Positions 8,925-17,433 of a DNA stretch of 64,000 nucleotides are shown here, in pieces. The stretch lies in assembly GCF_001905145.1 (NCBI RefSeq), contig NZ_LWLB01000003.1:62001-126000 (forward strand), read 5' to 3'. The notes below the pieces were generated by a model that was given only the letters and a program-made list of their open reading frames with translations, was not told the DNA's origin and made no database searches. The DNA is from Nocardiopsis sp. TSRI0078 (GTDB lineage: Bacteria; Actinomycetota; Actinomycetes; Streptosporangiales; Streptosporangiaceae). The stretch's first letter is position 1, and each line of letters starts with the position of its first letter. The translations under genes and the position numbers were made by a program.

Positions 8925-8952
8925 ACGCCCCGGCCGGGAACGGCCGGGGCGT
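8925..8952 (+). terminator. Terminator of the pdh operon
   Basis: A perfect 12-bp stem (ACGCCCCGGCCG / CGGCCGGGGCGT) with a GGAA (GNRA) tetraloop, 28 nt after the pdhC stop. There is no T-run. Confidence 0.8.
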
Positions 8953-9009
8953 TCGTCCTGTGCGGGGCCACTGCGCGGCGGCGGTCTCGGCGGGCGCCGT
9001 CCACAGCCT

Positions 9010-9067
9010 GTGGACGAGTGGACGGATCGACGGGTCGCCGAGTCGACACGGCGACGAATCGGCAGAG
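9010..9067. repeat. Dispersed repeat, copy 1 (upstream of a frameshifted gene)
   Basis: This stretch contains GTGGAC-GAGTGGACGGATCGAC-type repeats ending in CGAGTCGACACGGCGACGAA. It resembles 9896-9966, which ends in CGAGTCGACATGGCGACGAA. Both copies sit in intergenic DNA shortly before a start codon, and looser similarity continues toward those starts. Confidence 0.5.
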
Positions 9068-9121
9068 AGGGCTCGCACCCGCCGGCGGCCCGGCCTTCAG
9101 GCGGATGTGCGAAGATCTCCC

Positions 9122-9567
9122 GTGTTCACCCTTCTCTTCGTCTTCCTCCCCGCCCTGGCCCTGTGCCTGATGTCCGTGGTGTTCCCGGTATCCGCTCTCC
9201 GTTCCCTCGTACGCGCCGGGCGCCTCGTGGGAGAGGGGCAGCACTGGTCGGAGGCGGTGGCGATCGGACCCCTGATCCGCCTCTCGGTGGTCGCGCTCTC
9301 GACGCGTTCGCCGTCTACGTCCACTCGTGGGTGCTCTACGCCCCCAGCCTCTTCCCGGAGGACACCTGCTTCGCCCGCGCGTGCATCCAGGAAGCCCCGG
9401 TCTCCCACGACGCGTTCCCGCTCAGTACCGTGTGCCCCTCCTCCCCGCACGGGTCCGCCGGCCTGGAGCTCGTCCCGCTCTGGGTCAATCCGACGATCAC
9501 CGCTCTGGTGGTGGTGTCCGCGGTGATCCTGGCGGCGGTGTACGCCGTGCACCTCAGGCGCACGTAG
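9122..9567 (+). pseudogene. Small multi-pass membrane protein broken by a frameshift
   Basis: From GTG 9122 the frame reads a hydrophobic N-terminus (VFTLLFVFLPALALCLMSVVF) and then RSLVRAGRLVGEGQHWSEAVAIGPLIRLSVVAL. Around 9290-9300 the coding signal moves to another frame, which continues DAFAVYVHSWVLYAPSLFPED. That frame ends with a second membrane segment (PTITALVVVSAVILAAVYAVHL) and TAG at 9565-9567. The local sequence GCTCTCGACG suggests a 2-bp insertion (or 1-bp loss). The joined product would be about 147 aa with at least three membrane segments. It may be a real mutation or an assembly error. Function unknown. Confidence 0.6.
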
Positions 9568-9637
9568 AGCGTCCGCCGGCAGGTGTTCGTTTCGGGCTCA
9601 GGACCCTCCGTGCGGTGGCGGCGTCCCCGTTCGCCGT

Positions 9638-9693
9638 TGATCTTGTACCTAGAGCGAGATCGGGCGCCCAACCTCGCTCTAGGTACAAGATCA
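9638..9693. repeat. Perfect 21-bp inverted repeat; member of an intergenic palindromic repeat family
   Basis: Arms of 21 nt (9638-9658 and 9673-9693; left arm begins TGATCTTGTACC) pair perfectly around a 14-nt loop with the GGGCGCCC core. A diverged copy lies at 18238-18291 between ybaB and recR, and the similarity includes the loop. There is no T-run and no adjacent convergent gene pair. That fits a REP/MITE-like repeat rather than an ordinary terminator, although it could terminate the frameshifted gene upstream. Confidence 0.75.
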
Positions 9694-9895
9694 CCGCAGG
9701 TCAGGGTCCTCGCTCCACATCAGCGACGTTTCCGGCCCGTCCAAAGCCGGCACCTCCTGGCGGACGCACTCAGCGGACTGACCGAGAACGGCGTCGGCGT
9801 GCCAGGAGACCTCCTGCGCGGTGGTCCTGGGCTGTGTCGCGCCTCGGGGGCCCGGCCCCGCCACGAGCACGGGACGCCGACGGGCGCCGACCGCG

Positions 9896-9966
9896 TGGAC
9901 AAGCGGACAGATGGACAGACGGACAGGCCGACGAGTCTCCGAGTCGACATGGCGACGAATCCGCCG
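9896..9966. repeat. Dispersed repeat, copy 2 (upstream of the DUF952-cupin gene)
   Basis: Counterpart of 9010-9067. It shows iterated GGACAGA/GGACAGG units and then CGAGTCGACATGGCGACGAA, about 50 nt before the next gene's start. The rest of the 447-bp gap (9568-10014) holds only this and the inverted repeat at 9638-9693. Confidence 0.5.
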
Positions 9967-10014
9967 GAGGGGAGCGCGCCCCCTGGCGCCCCGGTCCGGT
10001 GTACGGTCGGCCGC

Positions 10015-10791
10015 ATGTCCCGCGTACTGCACATGACCGAACTCGAACGCTGGACCTCCGGCGGCGACGTCGAGGCCGACTCCCTGCGCACCCAGGGGTT
10101 CGTGCACGCCTCCCCGGACGAGCCCACGCTGCTGGCCGTGGCGAACGCGCTGTACGCCGATGCCGCGGACCAACTGGTCGCCCTCGTCGTGGACACCGAC
10201 GCGGTCGGCTGCGAGGTGCGCTGGGAGGCGGCCGACCCCGCCCCTCCGCCGGGTGTGGGGCACGACGTCCTCTTCCCGCACGTCTACGGGCCGATCCCCC
10301 GCGAGTCCGTGACGGGCGTGCGCTACCTGCGCCGCGACCCCTCGGGCCGCTACACCGGGGCCGAGGAGCGCTCCGCGACGGCCGAGGCGCTGGACCTGCT
10401 GCCGCACCCCGAGGGCGGCTGGTACCGGCAGACCTGGCACAGCGGGGTGACCGTCCGCCCCGACGGCTACCCCGGGCCGCGGCCCACCGCCACCGGTATC
10501 CACTTCCTGCTGACCCCCGGCGAGGAGTCGCGCTGGCACCGGGTGCGCTCGGACGAGGTGTGGGTGTTCAACCGGGGCGGGCCCCTGGTGCTGGAGTACG
10601 GCGGAACGGGAGGATCACCCGAGCCCGACGGACAGGTGACCCTGGGCTCGGGGATCGAGCGGGGCGAACGCCTCCAGGCGGTGGTCCCGGCCGGCTCCTG
10701 GCAGGCCGCGCGGCCGCTGGCCGGCGAGGAGGTCCTGGTCAGCTGCTTCGTGTCCCCGGGCTTCGACTTCGCCGACTTCGAGGCCCTCTGA
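10015..10791 (+). CDS. DUF952-DUF985 (cupin) fusion protein
   Basis: A 258-aa two-domain protein. Residues 1-105 match the DUF952 pattern (LHMTELERW, GFVHASPDEPTLLAVANALY, FPHVYGPIP). Residues ~120-258 are a DUF985 cupin (LLPHPEGGWYRQTWHS, TGIHFLLTPGEESRWHRVRSDEVWVFNRGGPL, then SCFVSPGFDFADFEAL), with the metal-ligand-like His/Glu residues of the double-stranded beta helix. The biochemical role of both families is unclear. A -10-like TACGGT ends 8 nt before the ATG and no ribosome site is present, so the mRNA may be leaderless. Confidence 0.8.
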   Translation: MSRVLHMTELERWTSGGDVEADSLRTQGFVHASPDEPTLLAVANALYADAADQLVALVVDTDAVGCEVRWEAADPAPPPGVGHDVLFPHVYGPIPRESVTGVRYLRRDPSGRYTGAEERSATAEALDLLPHPEGGWYRQTWHSGVTVRPDGYPGPRPTATGIHFLLTPGEESRWHRVRSDEVWVFNRGGPLVLEYGGTGGSPEPDGQVTLGSGIERGERLQAVVPAGSWQAARPLAGEEVLVSCFVSPGFDFADFEAL

Positions 10792-10828
10792 CCGGCGCGG
10801 GGCCCTCCCCCGGCCCCCTGTTGCCAGG

Positions 10829-10850
10829 AATATGTAGATCGGTCTACTAT
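10829..10850 (+). promoter_or_regulatory. LmrA/YxaF-type operator and -10 box of the tetR gene
   Basis: The near-palindrome TAGATCGGTCTA (10835-10846) overlaps a -10 hexamer TACTAT (10845-10850) that ends 7 nt before the ATG. The same 12-mer with one change occurs before the next gene (11473-11484). This fits autorepression by the TetR protein, and a leaderless message. Confidence 0.65.
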
Positions 10851-10856
10851 TCGACC

Positions 10857-11426
10857 ATGGGAAGCAAGGGAGAGGCGACGCGGTCCCGGCTCATCATCGG
10901 AGCGCGCGAGCTGATCGAGACGCACGGCTACTCCGGCACCGGCCTCAACCAGGTCCTCGCCGTGAGCGGCGCACCCCGGGGATCCCTGTACTTCCACTTC
11001 CCCGGGGGCAAGGACGAGCTCGTCGCGGCTGCGATCGAGGAGTCGGGCGCCGAGGTCGGCGCCCTGATCGAGGAGGCCGCGGACCGAGCCCCGGACGCGC
11101 GCGGGGCCGTCCTCGGCCTGCTCGACGCCTTCGCCGCCAGGCTGGAGGAGTCGGACTTCACCCGGGGGTGCCCGCTCGCCGCGACGGCGCTGGACTCCGC
11201 GGCGGCCGACGACACGGTGCGCGAGAGCTGCCGGAGGGTCTACACGTCCTGGCAGCGGGCCCTGGCACGGCTGCTGGCCGCGGAGGGCCGGGCGACCGCG
11301 GAGGCGGACGCCTGGTCCGTGCTCTCCCTCGTCGAGGGCGCCCTCCTGCTGTCCCGCTCGACCCGCACCCTCGCACCGCTGCACCACGCCCGCGAGGCGG
11401 TCACCCGCCTGCTGACCGGACCCTGA
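10857..11426 (+). CDS. TetR-family repressor, LmrA/YxaF-like
   Basis: A 189-aa regulator. The N-terminal HTH (~residues 8-52) carries LIETHGYSGTGLNQVLAVSG followed by APRGSLYFHFPGGKDELVAAAI, the signature of the LmrA/YxaF group. The C-terminal ligand domain has the group's GCPLAATALDSA motif (about residue 104). Operators before this gene and before the downstream reductase share one sequence, so both genes are likely under its control. The inducer is unknown. Confidence 0.88.
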   Translation: MGSKGEATRSRLIIGARELIETHGYSGTGLNQVLAVSGAPRGSLYFHFPGGKDELVAAAIEESGAEVGALIEEAADRAPDARGAVLGLLDAFAARLEESDFTRGCPLAATALDSAAADDTVRESCRRVYTSWQRALARLLAAEGRATAEADAWSVLSLVEGALLLSRSTRTLAPLHHAREAVTRLLTGP

Positions 11427-11466
11427 GCGGCGGAGCGGCCCGCCCGGGCCCCACCCGCGCCCAAAA

Positions 11467-11484
11467 AATATGTAGATCAGTCTA
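11467..11484 (+). promoter_or_regulatory. Second operator copy, upstream of the NAD(P)-dependent reductase
   Basis: AATATGTAGATCAGTCTA matches the 18-mer at 10829-10846 at 17 of 18 positions. It lies 13 nt before the ATG, next to the ribosome site AGAGGAG. It is probably bound by the adjacent TetR protein. Confidence 0.6.
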
Positions 11485-11497
11485 TAGAGGAGTTCGC

Positions 11498-12556
11498 ATG
11501 CCCCCCACGCCCGACCCCCGACCGGACACCCTCGTCCTCGGCGCGAACGGATTCATCGGCCGCCGGCTCACGGCCGAACTGCTCGGCTCGGGCAGGAGCG
11601 TCGCCGCCGGCACCCGGAGCGGCTCCGGCGAGCGGGGACTGCTCGACTGGCTGCACGGGCACGCCGTCCCCACCGGCCGGCTCGTCCCCGTGCGCACCGA
11701 CATCACCCTTCCCGGCCTCGGCCTCGACGCCGGCGCCGCCCAGGCGCTGGCCGACGTCCGGGACGTGTACAACTGCGCCGCGCTCTTCCGCTTCGGACTC
11801 AGCCGCGAGAAGGCCAGGGCCGCCAATGTCGACGGCGCGCTGAACGCCCTCCGCTGGGCCGCGGGACGCGAACGCCTGCGCCGCGCGGTCCACATCAGCG
11901 GCTACCGGGTGGACGGCATCCCCGGCGCCGCGGCGGGGGCCGGGGGATCCGGCACCGAACGCTCCTACCGCGAGCACGGCCCCTACGAGGCCTCCAAACG
12001 GGAGGGGAACGCGGCCGTGCGCGCCCTCGCGGAGCGGGAGGGCGTCGCGCTGAGCATCGTCAACCCCGGATCGGTGATCGGCGACTCGGCCACGGGGGAG
12101 GCCGGCCAGTACATCGGGCTGGCCGAGAGCGTCAGGGACCTGTGGCGCGGCCGCCTGCCCGCGCTGCCGGGGAGCGCCGCGACCTTCGTTCCCGTGGTGA
12201 CGGTCGACCACCTCGCCCGCTTCCTCGCCGCGGTCCCCGAGCACGACACCGGTGGCCCGAGGTCGCACTGGGTGCTCGACGACCGCACTCCCCGCCTGCA
12301 CCCGCTCCTGCGGGGCCTGGCCGACCACCTCGGCGTACGTGCCCCCCGCGCGACCGTGCCCCTCTGGCTGCTGCGCCGGCTGCCCCGCGCGCTGACCGGG
12401 GTCGAGCCCGAGACCCTGTCGTTCCTGAGCGAGGACCGCTACGACACCGCCTCCGCCGACGCCCTCGCCCGGGCGGCGGGGCTGGAGCACCCCCCGGTGT
12501 GGCCCTCCCTGACCCGGTGGGCCGACCGCCTGGTCGCCGAGCGCTTCGGGGACTGA
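11498..12556 (+). CDS. NAD(P)-dependent epimerase/reductase (extended SDR)
   Basis: A 352-aa extended short-chain dehydrogenase. The Rossmann motif is TLVLGANGFIGRRLTAELL (GxxGxxG at residues ~15-21). VYNCAALFRFG gives the NAxx strand. The catalytic Tyr-Lys pair is YEASKREG (about 165-170), preceded by HISGYR. Members reduce or epimerise sugar, flavonoid-like or steroid substrates; none can be chosen here. The gene is controlled by the adjacent TetR through a matching operator and has an AGAGGAG ribosome site. A detoxification role is plausible. Confidence 0.85.
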   Translation: MPPTPDPRPDTLVLGANGFIGRRLTAELLGSGRSVAAGTRSGSGERGLLDWLHGHAVPTGRLVPVRTDITLPGLGLDAGAAQALADVRDVYNCAALFRFGLSREKARAANVDGALNALRWAAGRERLRRAVHISGYRVDGIPGAAAGAGGSGTERSYREHGPYEASKREGNAAVRALAEREGVALSIVNPGSVIGDSATGEAGQYIGLAESVRDLWRGRLPALPGSAATFVPVVTVDHLARFLAAVPEHDTGGPRSHWVLDDRTPRLHPLLRGLADHLGVRAPRATVPLWLLRRLPRALTGVEPETLSFLSEDRYDTASADALARAAGLEHPPVWPSLTRWADRLVAERFGD

Positions 12557-12558
12557 GC

Positions 12559-13206
12559 TCAGCCGGCCCTCTCGCGGACCCGGTCGGCCAGGCGCCCGTC
12601 GCGCGCGATGCGGGCGAGCCCCGCCGCGAGGGGTGCCATGTCCCCGCCCCCCACCAGTTCTCCGAGCCTGCCCGCGTCCTTGGGCAGCCCGACCCTCTCC
12701 GCACCGGTGAGGACGAGCCCGTCGGCGTAGGGCCGCAGCCAGGGCCACACCGCCTGCGCCTCGCGGCAGAACATCGCGGCGCCCGTCGGCCCGATCCCGG
12801 GGAACTCCCGCAGTCCGGACTCCACAGGCCCGGCCCGGTGCCCGGAGCGCTCCCCGAGGCGGCGCAGGTCCCCCGCGTACTCGTCACGGACCCGGTCGGC
12901 GCACTCGCCGAGCCTGGTGGCGGTGCTCTCGTCGTAGCGGACGTAGTGCCCCCGGCCCAGCGCGTCCACGCGGTCCTGCCAGCTCAGCGCGGCCATCCCG
13001 TCGGGGGTCGTGCCGCCCGCCCCGTTGAGCTCGCGGGCGGCGGCGACCGCGATCCCCGCCGAGATGCGCGCGGACACCAGGTTCACCAGAACCAGCAGCT
13101 GCCACAGCGCGGCGGGCTTGTCCGCCATCCTGATCCCGGCCTCGGCGGCGAGGGTCGTCCCCGCCTCGTCCACCACCGCGCGGGCGGTGTCGGCGTGCTC
13201 GGCCAT
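12559..13206 (-). CDS. Helix-hairpin-helix endonuclease III-like protein
   Basis: A 215-aa protein on the opposite strand, ending 3 nt from the convergent reductase stop. The N-terminal half is helical (PAALWQLLVLVNLVSARISAGIAVAAARELN). A helix-hairpin-helix with FPGIGPTGAAMFCREAQ (about residues 135-151) is typical of HhH-GPD DNA glycosylase folds. The catalytic Lys and the FeS cysteine loop of true endonuclease III are not visible, so base-excision activity is uncertain. ATG 13206 is preceded by GGGAG. Confidence 0.65.
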   Translation of the reverse strand: MAEHADTARAVVDEAGTTLAAEAGIRMADKPAALWQLLVLVNLVSARISAGIAVAAARELNGAGGTTPDGMAALSWQDRVDALGRGHYVRYDESTATRLGECADRVRDEYAGDLRRLGERSGHRAGPVESGLREFPGIGPTGAAMFCREAQAVWPWLRPYADGLVLTGAERVGLPKDAGRLGELVGGGDMAPLAAGLARIARDGRLADRVRERAG

Positions 13207-13378
13207 CTCCCGGTCCCCTCCAGACGTGGTCGGAGCTTCCTTCGGGGGTCTGGTACCCGTCCGACCGGCGCCGACGCGGCCGTCCACAGGGCTGCGCGGG
13301 CCCCGGCGCGCGGGAGCCCCGCGGCCGGGCCCCTCCCCGGCTGCGGGGCTCTGCCTCCACCGGCCGACGCCGCCGGGT

Positions 13379-13726
13379 TCAGGCGTGGCGCAGCCCGTTC
13401 CTCTGGGACAGCACGTCGCTGTGCTGTCCGACACTGACCGGAACCGTGTGGCGCGCCCTCCCCTTGTCGATGCCGAGGAAGCGGTTGAGGTGGCCCTTCC
13501 TGCCCACCACGAACCAGGCGATCGCCCCGAGCACCGGGAACCAGAGGACGAGGGCGATCCACAGCAGCTTGCCTCCCCCGGACGTGTCCCGGTCGGTCAG
13601 CGCCGAGACGACCGCCGCGAGCACCAGCACCACCAGGGACACGGCGGCGAGCAGCAGGACCAGCCCCGTGATCCCGCCCACCCAGGCGACCGCCGTCTCC
13701 GCACGGTCCGCAAGACTCGTGATCAT
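13379..13726 (-). CDS. PLDc_N-type small membrane protein
   Basis: A 115-aa protein with two membrane segments: VAWVGGITGLVLLLAAVSLVVLVLAAVV (about 13-40) and LLWIALVLWFPVLGAIAWFVVGR (about 56-78). The second matches the phospholipase D N-terminal domain pattern (W-I/x-L-P-x-G-x-x-W-x-x-x-G-R). A short basic tail follows. GGGGGAAG precedes the chosen ATG. Function unknown; such proteins are widespread in actinomycetes. The gap 13207-13378 contains no further gene. Confidence 0.75.
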   Translation of the reverse strand: MITSLADRAETAVAWVGGITGLVLLLAAVSLVVLVLAAVVSALTDRDTSGGGKLLWIALVLWFPVLGAIAWFVVGRKGHLNRFLGIDKGRARHTVPVSVGQHSDVLSQRNGLRHA

Positions 13727-14080
13727 ACTTCCCCCAAGCAAGGCGTACCCATGTTGTTACGCAGAGTAACTGCCGGGGTATCCCGTCCCGCCTATTTCAG
13801 GGTTTTCGGGCGTTTCCATCAGCCGCCGAGCGGACTTCCGATTCGCTGGCGTGCACAGAACGGAGGCACCTACTTTCGGGTAAGCCCCACTACCAGGCCT
13901 TCCCGCTGCTTTACTGGGAACCATGGGCGAGCTTCGGCGATCTGGCAGGTTCACTCCCCTCCTCCCCACCGGCGACGGTGACGGCACCGGCACCCGCGAC
14001 CACCCGTCCGCACGCACCACCACCCCCCGCCCAGAGCACAGAGGCCGACGACGGGCGGGAGGCACCACGGCCGGGGCCCC
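13727..14080. other. Intergenic region between divergent PLDc_N and GntR genes
   Basis: About 354 bp of divergent promoter DNA. A short inverted repeat GTTAC-GCAGA-GTAAC sits at about 13757-13771. I see no gene or RNA here. Confidence 0.4.
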
Positions 14081-14086
14081 GTGACC

Positions 14087-14830
14087 ATGGCCAGGCAACC
14101 CCGGTACCTCTGGCTGGCGGAACAGCTGCGCGCACCGATCCTGAACGGGGAGTTGCCGCCCGGTACGCGGCTCCCCTCCCGGACACGGCTGGCGCGCTCC
14201 TACCGCGTCAGCGAGCAGATCTCCCGCACCGCGCTCCGGCTCCTGGTCACCGAGGGCCTGGTGGAGTCCCGGCCCGGATCCGGATACTTCGTACGCACCG
14301 TCCCCGAGATCTTCCGGATCTGCAGGACCGACGCCTCCTCCGGCTCCGGCCTGGGGCGGCTCAGCCGCGAGGCGGTCGGCACCGAGCAGGAGCGGTGCTC
14401 CCCGCCGCTGAGCACACGGCTGCGACTGCGCGAGGGCGACCCGGTGTACCGCACCACCTCGCGAGGGCTGTCCTCGCGGACACCCATCACCCTGCACCGG
14501 TCCTGGGAGCCCGCGGCCCTCACCGCGGGAACCCTGCGCGCCCCGTTCGACAGCGCGCCCGACTCCGGGCTTCTCGAACGGCTCAGATCCGCGGGACACC
14601 CCGTCGACCACGTGGTGGAGGAGGTCGGGGTGCGCGCCCTGCACGACTCCGAGGCCTCCCTGCTCGGTTCGACCCCCGGGATACCCGCGCTGGTGGTGGA
14701 GCGCACCCACTACAGCGGGAACCGGCCGGTGGAGACCTCCGACCTCATCGGATCGGTCGAGCAGTGTCGACTCCTCTACAAACTGACGCTGGCCCGGCCC
14801 CGCCGGGCCGGCGATCCGCGGCGGCACTGA
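14087..14830 (+). CDS. GntR-family regulator, HutC/UTRA subfamily
   Basis: A 247-aa regulator. Residues 1-75 form the winged HTH (YLWLAEQLRAPILNGELPPGTRLPS, VSEQISRTALRLLVTEGLV, GSGYFV). Residues ~95-235 resemble UTRA (LREGDPVYRTTSRGL, TPITLHRSWEP, VEEVGVRALHDSEASLLG, ALVVERTHYSGNRPVE). UTRA proteins bind sugars, histidine-pathway intermediates or other small effectors. No obvious target gene is adjacent: asd converges from the other side. A GTG at 14081 in the same frame is an alternative start. Confidence 0.85.
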   Translation: MARQPRYLWLAEQLRAPILNGELPPGTRLPSRTRLARSYRVSEQISRTALRLLVTEGLVESRPGSGYFVRTVPEIFRICRTDASSGSGLGRLSREAVGTEQERCSPPLSTRLRLREGDPVYRTTSRGLSSRTPITLHRSWEPAALTAGTLRAPFDSAPDSGLLERLRSAGHPVDHVVEEVGVRALHDSEASLLGSTPGIPALVVERTHYSGNRPVETSDLIGSVEQCRLLYKLTLARPRRAGDPRRH

Positions 14831-14856
14831 CCCCGAACTCACGGTCCATACACGCG

Positions 14857-14894
14857 CGGGGGCGGCGACCGGTCATCACCGGTCACCGCCCCCG
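14857..14894. terminator. Bidirectional terminator between gntR and asd
   Basis: 17-nt arms with one mismatch (CGGGGGCGGCGACCGGT versus ACCGGTCACCGCCCCCG) and a 4-nt loop, between convergent genes. Confidence 0.8.
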
Positions 14895-14925
14895 TCGTTC
14901 GCCCTCGGGACTCCTCGTCCCCGGG

Positions 14926-15987
14926 TCAGGCCTGGGTGAACTCCCGGGCCACGACCTCGGCGATCTGCGCGGTGTTCAGCGCGGCGCCCTTGCGCAGGTT
15001 GTCCCCGCACAGGAACAGGTCCAGCGACTTCGGGTCGTCCAGCGACTGGCGGATGCGGCCGACCCAGGTCGGGTCGGTGCCCACGACGTCGGCCGGGGTC
15101 GGGAACTCACCGTTGGCCGGGTCGTCCTGGACCACGACGCCCTCGGCGGAGCCGAGCAGCTGACGGGCGGCGTCGGCGGTCACCTCGTCGGCGAAGGTCG
15201 CGTGCACGACCAGCGCGTGCGTGGTGATCACCGGGACGCGGACACAGGTGGCGGAGACGCGCAGGTCCGGCAGGCCCAGGATCTTGCGGGACTCGTTGCG
15301 TACCTTCAGCTCCTCCGAGGACCAGCCCTCGTCCTTGAGCGAACCCGCCCACGGCACGACGTTGTAGGCCAGCGGCGCGGGGAACGGGCCCAGCTCGCCG
15401 ACGGCGGCGCGGACGTCGCCCGCCTTCTCGCCGAGGCTGCGGTCGGCACCGGCCTTGGCCATCTGGTCGCGCAGGACGTCGATGCCCTCCTGGCCGGCGC
15501 CGGAGGCGGCCTGGTAGGAGGAGACCACCAGGTCGGTGAGGCCGTGGGCGCGGTGCAGGGCGCCGATCGCCACGATCATCGACAGGGTGGTGCAGTTGGG
15601 GTTGCTGATGATGCCGCGCGGACGGTTGCGGACCTGGTCCGCGTTGACCTCGGGCACCACGAGCGGGACGTCGGGGTCCATGCGGAACGCGCCGGAGTTG
15701 TCGACGGCGACCGCGCCGCGGGCGGCGGCGATCGGCGCCCACTCCTTGGAGACCTCGTCGGGAACGTCGAACATGGCGACGTCCACGCCGTCGAAGACCT
15801 CGGGGGCCAGGGCCTGGACCACGACGTCCTCGCCGCGCACGCTCAGGACCTTGCCCGCGCTGCGCGGGGAGGCGACGAGGCGGATCTCGCCCCAGACGTT
15901 CTCGCGCTGGGTCAGGATGTCCAGCATCACGGTGCCGACGGCGCCGGTGGCGCCGACGATGGCCAGGGTGGGAAGACGGTTGCTCAT
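14926..15987 (-). CDS. asd: Aspartate-semialdehyde dehydrogenase
   Basis: A 353-aa enzyme converting aspartyl phosphate to aspartate semialdehyde with NADPH, the branch point to lysine/diaminopimelate, threonine and methionine. The N-terminal motif [13 protein letters not shown] binds NADP. The catalytic cysteine is in [11 protein letters not shown] (about residue 131). The substrate region includes [12 protein letters not shown], and [16 protein letters not shown] closes the fold. Its ATG overlaps the stop of the upstream aspartate kinase by 4 bp (ATGA), so the two are translationally coupled. Confidence 0.95.
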   Translation of the reverse strand: MSNRLPTLAIVGATGAVGTVMLDILTQRENVWGEIRLVASPRSAGKVLSVRGEDVVVQALAPEVFDGVDVAMFDVPDEVSKEWAPIAAARGAVAVDNSGAFRMDPDVPLVVPEVNADQVRNRPRGIISNPNCTTLSMIVAIGALHRAHGLTDLVVSSYQAASGAGQEGIDVLRDQMAKAGADRSLGEKAGDVRAAVGELGPFPAPLAYNVVPWAGSLKDEGWSSEELKVRNESRKILGLPDLRVSATCVRVPVITTHALVVHATFADEVTADAARQLLGSAEGVVVQDDPANGEFPTPADVVGTDPTWVGRIRQSLDDPKSLDLFLCGDNLRKGAALNTAQIAEVVAREFTQA

Positions 15988-17255
15988 CGGCCGGTACCTC
16001 CGTACACGACAGCCTCGACCTGTTCGGCGTCGAGCTGGAACTCACTGTGGGCGGCGCGGACGGCCGCGTCGATCTGGTCCTCCTCGACGATCACCGAGAT
16101 ACGGATCTCCGAGGTGGAGATCATCTCGACGTTGGTGCCGGAGGAGGCGATGGAGTCGAAGAAGCGGGCGGTCACACCCGGGTAGGAGCGCATGCCCGCG
16201 CCGATCAGCGACACCTTGCCGATCTTGTCGTCATAGCGCAGGGACTCGAAGCCGACCTTGTCCTGCACCTTCTTCAGCGCGGCGACCGCCTCCTTGCCGA
16301 AGTCCTTGGGGACCGTGAAGGAGATGTCGGTGCGCGAGGTGGAGACCGCCGACACGTTCTGCACGATCATGTCGATGTTGATCTCGGCGTCCGCGAGCGC
16401 CTTGAAGAGGGTCGCCGCCTCCCCGACCCTGTCAGGGACGCCGACGACGGTGATCTTGGCTTCGCTCCGGTCGTGGGAGACTCCGGAGATGATCGGCTGT
16501 TCCATGCCTTCGCTTTCCTCGACTTCCGAAACGATCCAGGTCCCGGGCTTCTGGCTGAACGACGAGCGGACGTGCAGCGGGATGTTGTACTGCCGCGCGT
16601 ACTCGACGCAGCGCAGGTGCAGGATCTTGGTGCCGCACGCCGCCATCTCCAGCATCTCCTCGTAGGAGATCTGGGGGATGCGCCGTGCCGTGGGCACGAC
16701 ACGCGGGTCTGCGGTGAACACACCGTCGACGTCGCTGTAGATCTCGCAGACATCGGCCTGCAGGGCGCCGGCGAGCGCGACGGCGGTCGTGTCGGAACCG
16801 CCGCGGCCCAGCGAGGTGATGTCCTTGGTGTCCTGGGAGACGCCCTGGAAACCGGCGACGATGCAGATCGCCCCCTCGTCCACGGCCTCCCGGATACGAC
16901 CGGGCGTGACATCGATGATCTTGGCGTTGCCGTGCAACGACGTGGTGATGACACCGGCCTGGGAACCGGTGAAGGAGCGTGCCTCGTAACCGAGGTTCTC
17001 GATGGCCATCGCCACGAGTGCCATGGACATGCGCTCACCCGCCGTCACGAGCATGTCCAGCTCGCGGGCCGGCGGCATCGGGGAGACCTTCTCGGCGAGG
17101 TCCAGCAGTTCGTCGGTCGTGTCGCCCATGGCCGAGACGACGACCACGACGTCATGTCCCGCCTTTTTCTGAGCCACGATCCTTTGGGCTACTCGCTTGA
17201 TGGCTTCCGCGTCGGCCACGGAAGACCCACCGTACTTCTGCACGATTAGGGCCAC
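15984..17255 (-). CDS. ask: Aspartate kinase, feedback-regulated type with internal beta-subunit start
   Basis: A 423-aa kinase (also called lysC) starting at GTG 17255, preceded by AGGAG at 8 nt. It begins [12 protein letters not shown], the nucleotide-binding signature. The kinase domain spans ~1-250 with [13 protein letters not shown]. Two ACT domains follow (~265-423) with [14 protein letters not shown] and [18 protein letters not shown]. An in-frame ATG at 16505, preceded by purine-rich GAAGG, begins [17 protein letters not shown]. This is the same place as the beta-subunit start known in Corynebacterium-type aspartate kinases. The gene catalyses the first step of the aspartate pathway and is coupled to asd. 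Confidence 0.95.
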   Translation of the reverse strand: MALIVQKYGGSSVADAEAIKRVAQRIVAQKKAGHDVVVVVSAMGDTTDELLDLAEKVSPMPPARELDMLVTAGERMSMALVAMAIENLGYEARSFTGSQAGVITTSLHGNAKIIDVTPGRIREAVDEGAICIVAGFQGVSQDTKDITSLGRGGSDTTAVALAGALQADVCEIYSDVDGVFTADPRVVPTARRIPQISYEEMLEMAACGTKILHLRCVEYARQYNIPLHVRSSFSQKPGTWIVSEVEESEGMEQPIISGVSHDRSEAKITVVGVPDRVGEAATLFKALADAEINIDMIVQNVSAVSTSRTDISFTVPKDFGKEAVAALKKVQDKVGFESLRYDDKIGKVSLIGAGMRSYPGVTARFFDSIASSGTNVEMISTSEIRISVIVEEDQIDAAVRAAHSEFQLDAEQVEAVVYGGTGR

Positions 17256-17433
17256 GATCGATGCTCCTGAGGAGTTGGGATCAAGACAATGAAATGGAGT
17301 GTAGCCAGCGACGTCCTCGTCGACCCCGTCCGACCTGCGGCGGAGGGCGTGGCGTCTTGACACACCAGCGCTCGGGCTTACCCGGTCTGGCGGAGGTTAC
17401 TCACATTTCGTGGAAATTACGGTCAAGTGTGAG

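Noticed and set aside
6383..9244. A 953-codon minus-strand open frame opposite the pdh genes
   Set aside because: It is antisense to three unmistakable PDH subunits.
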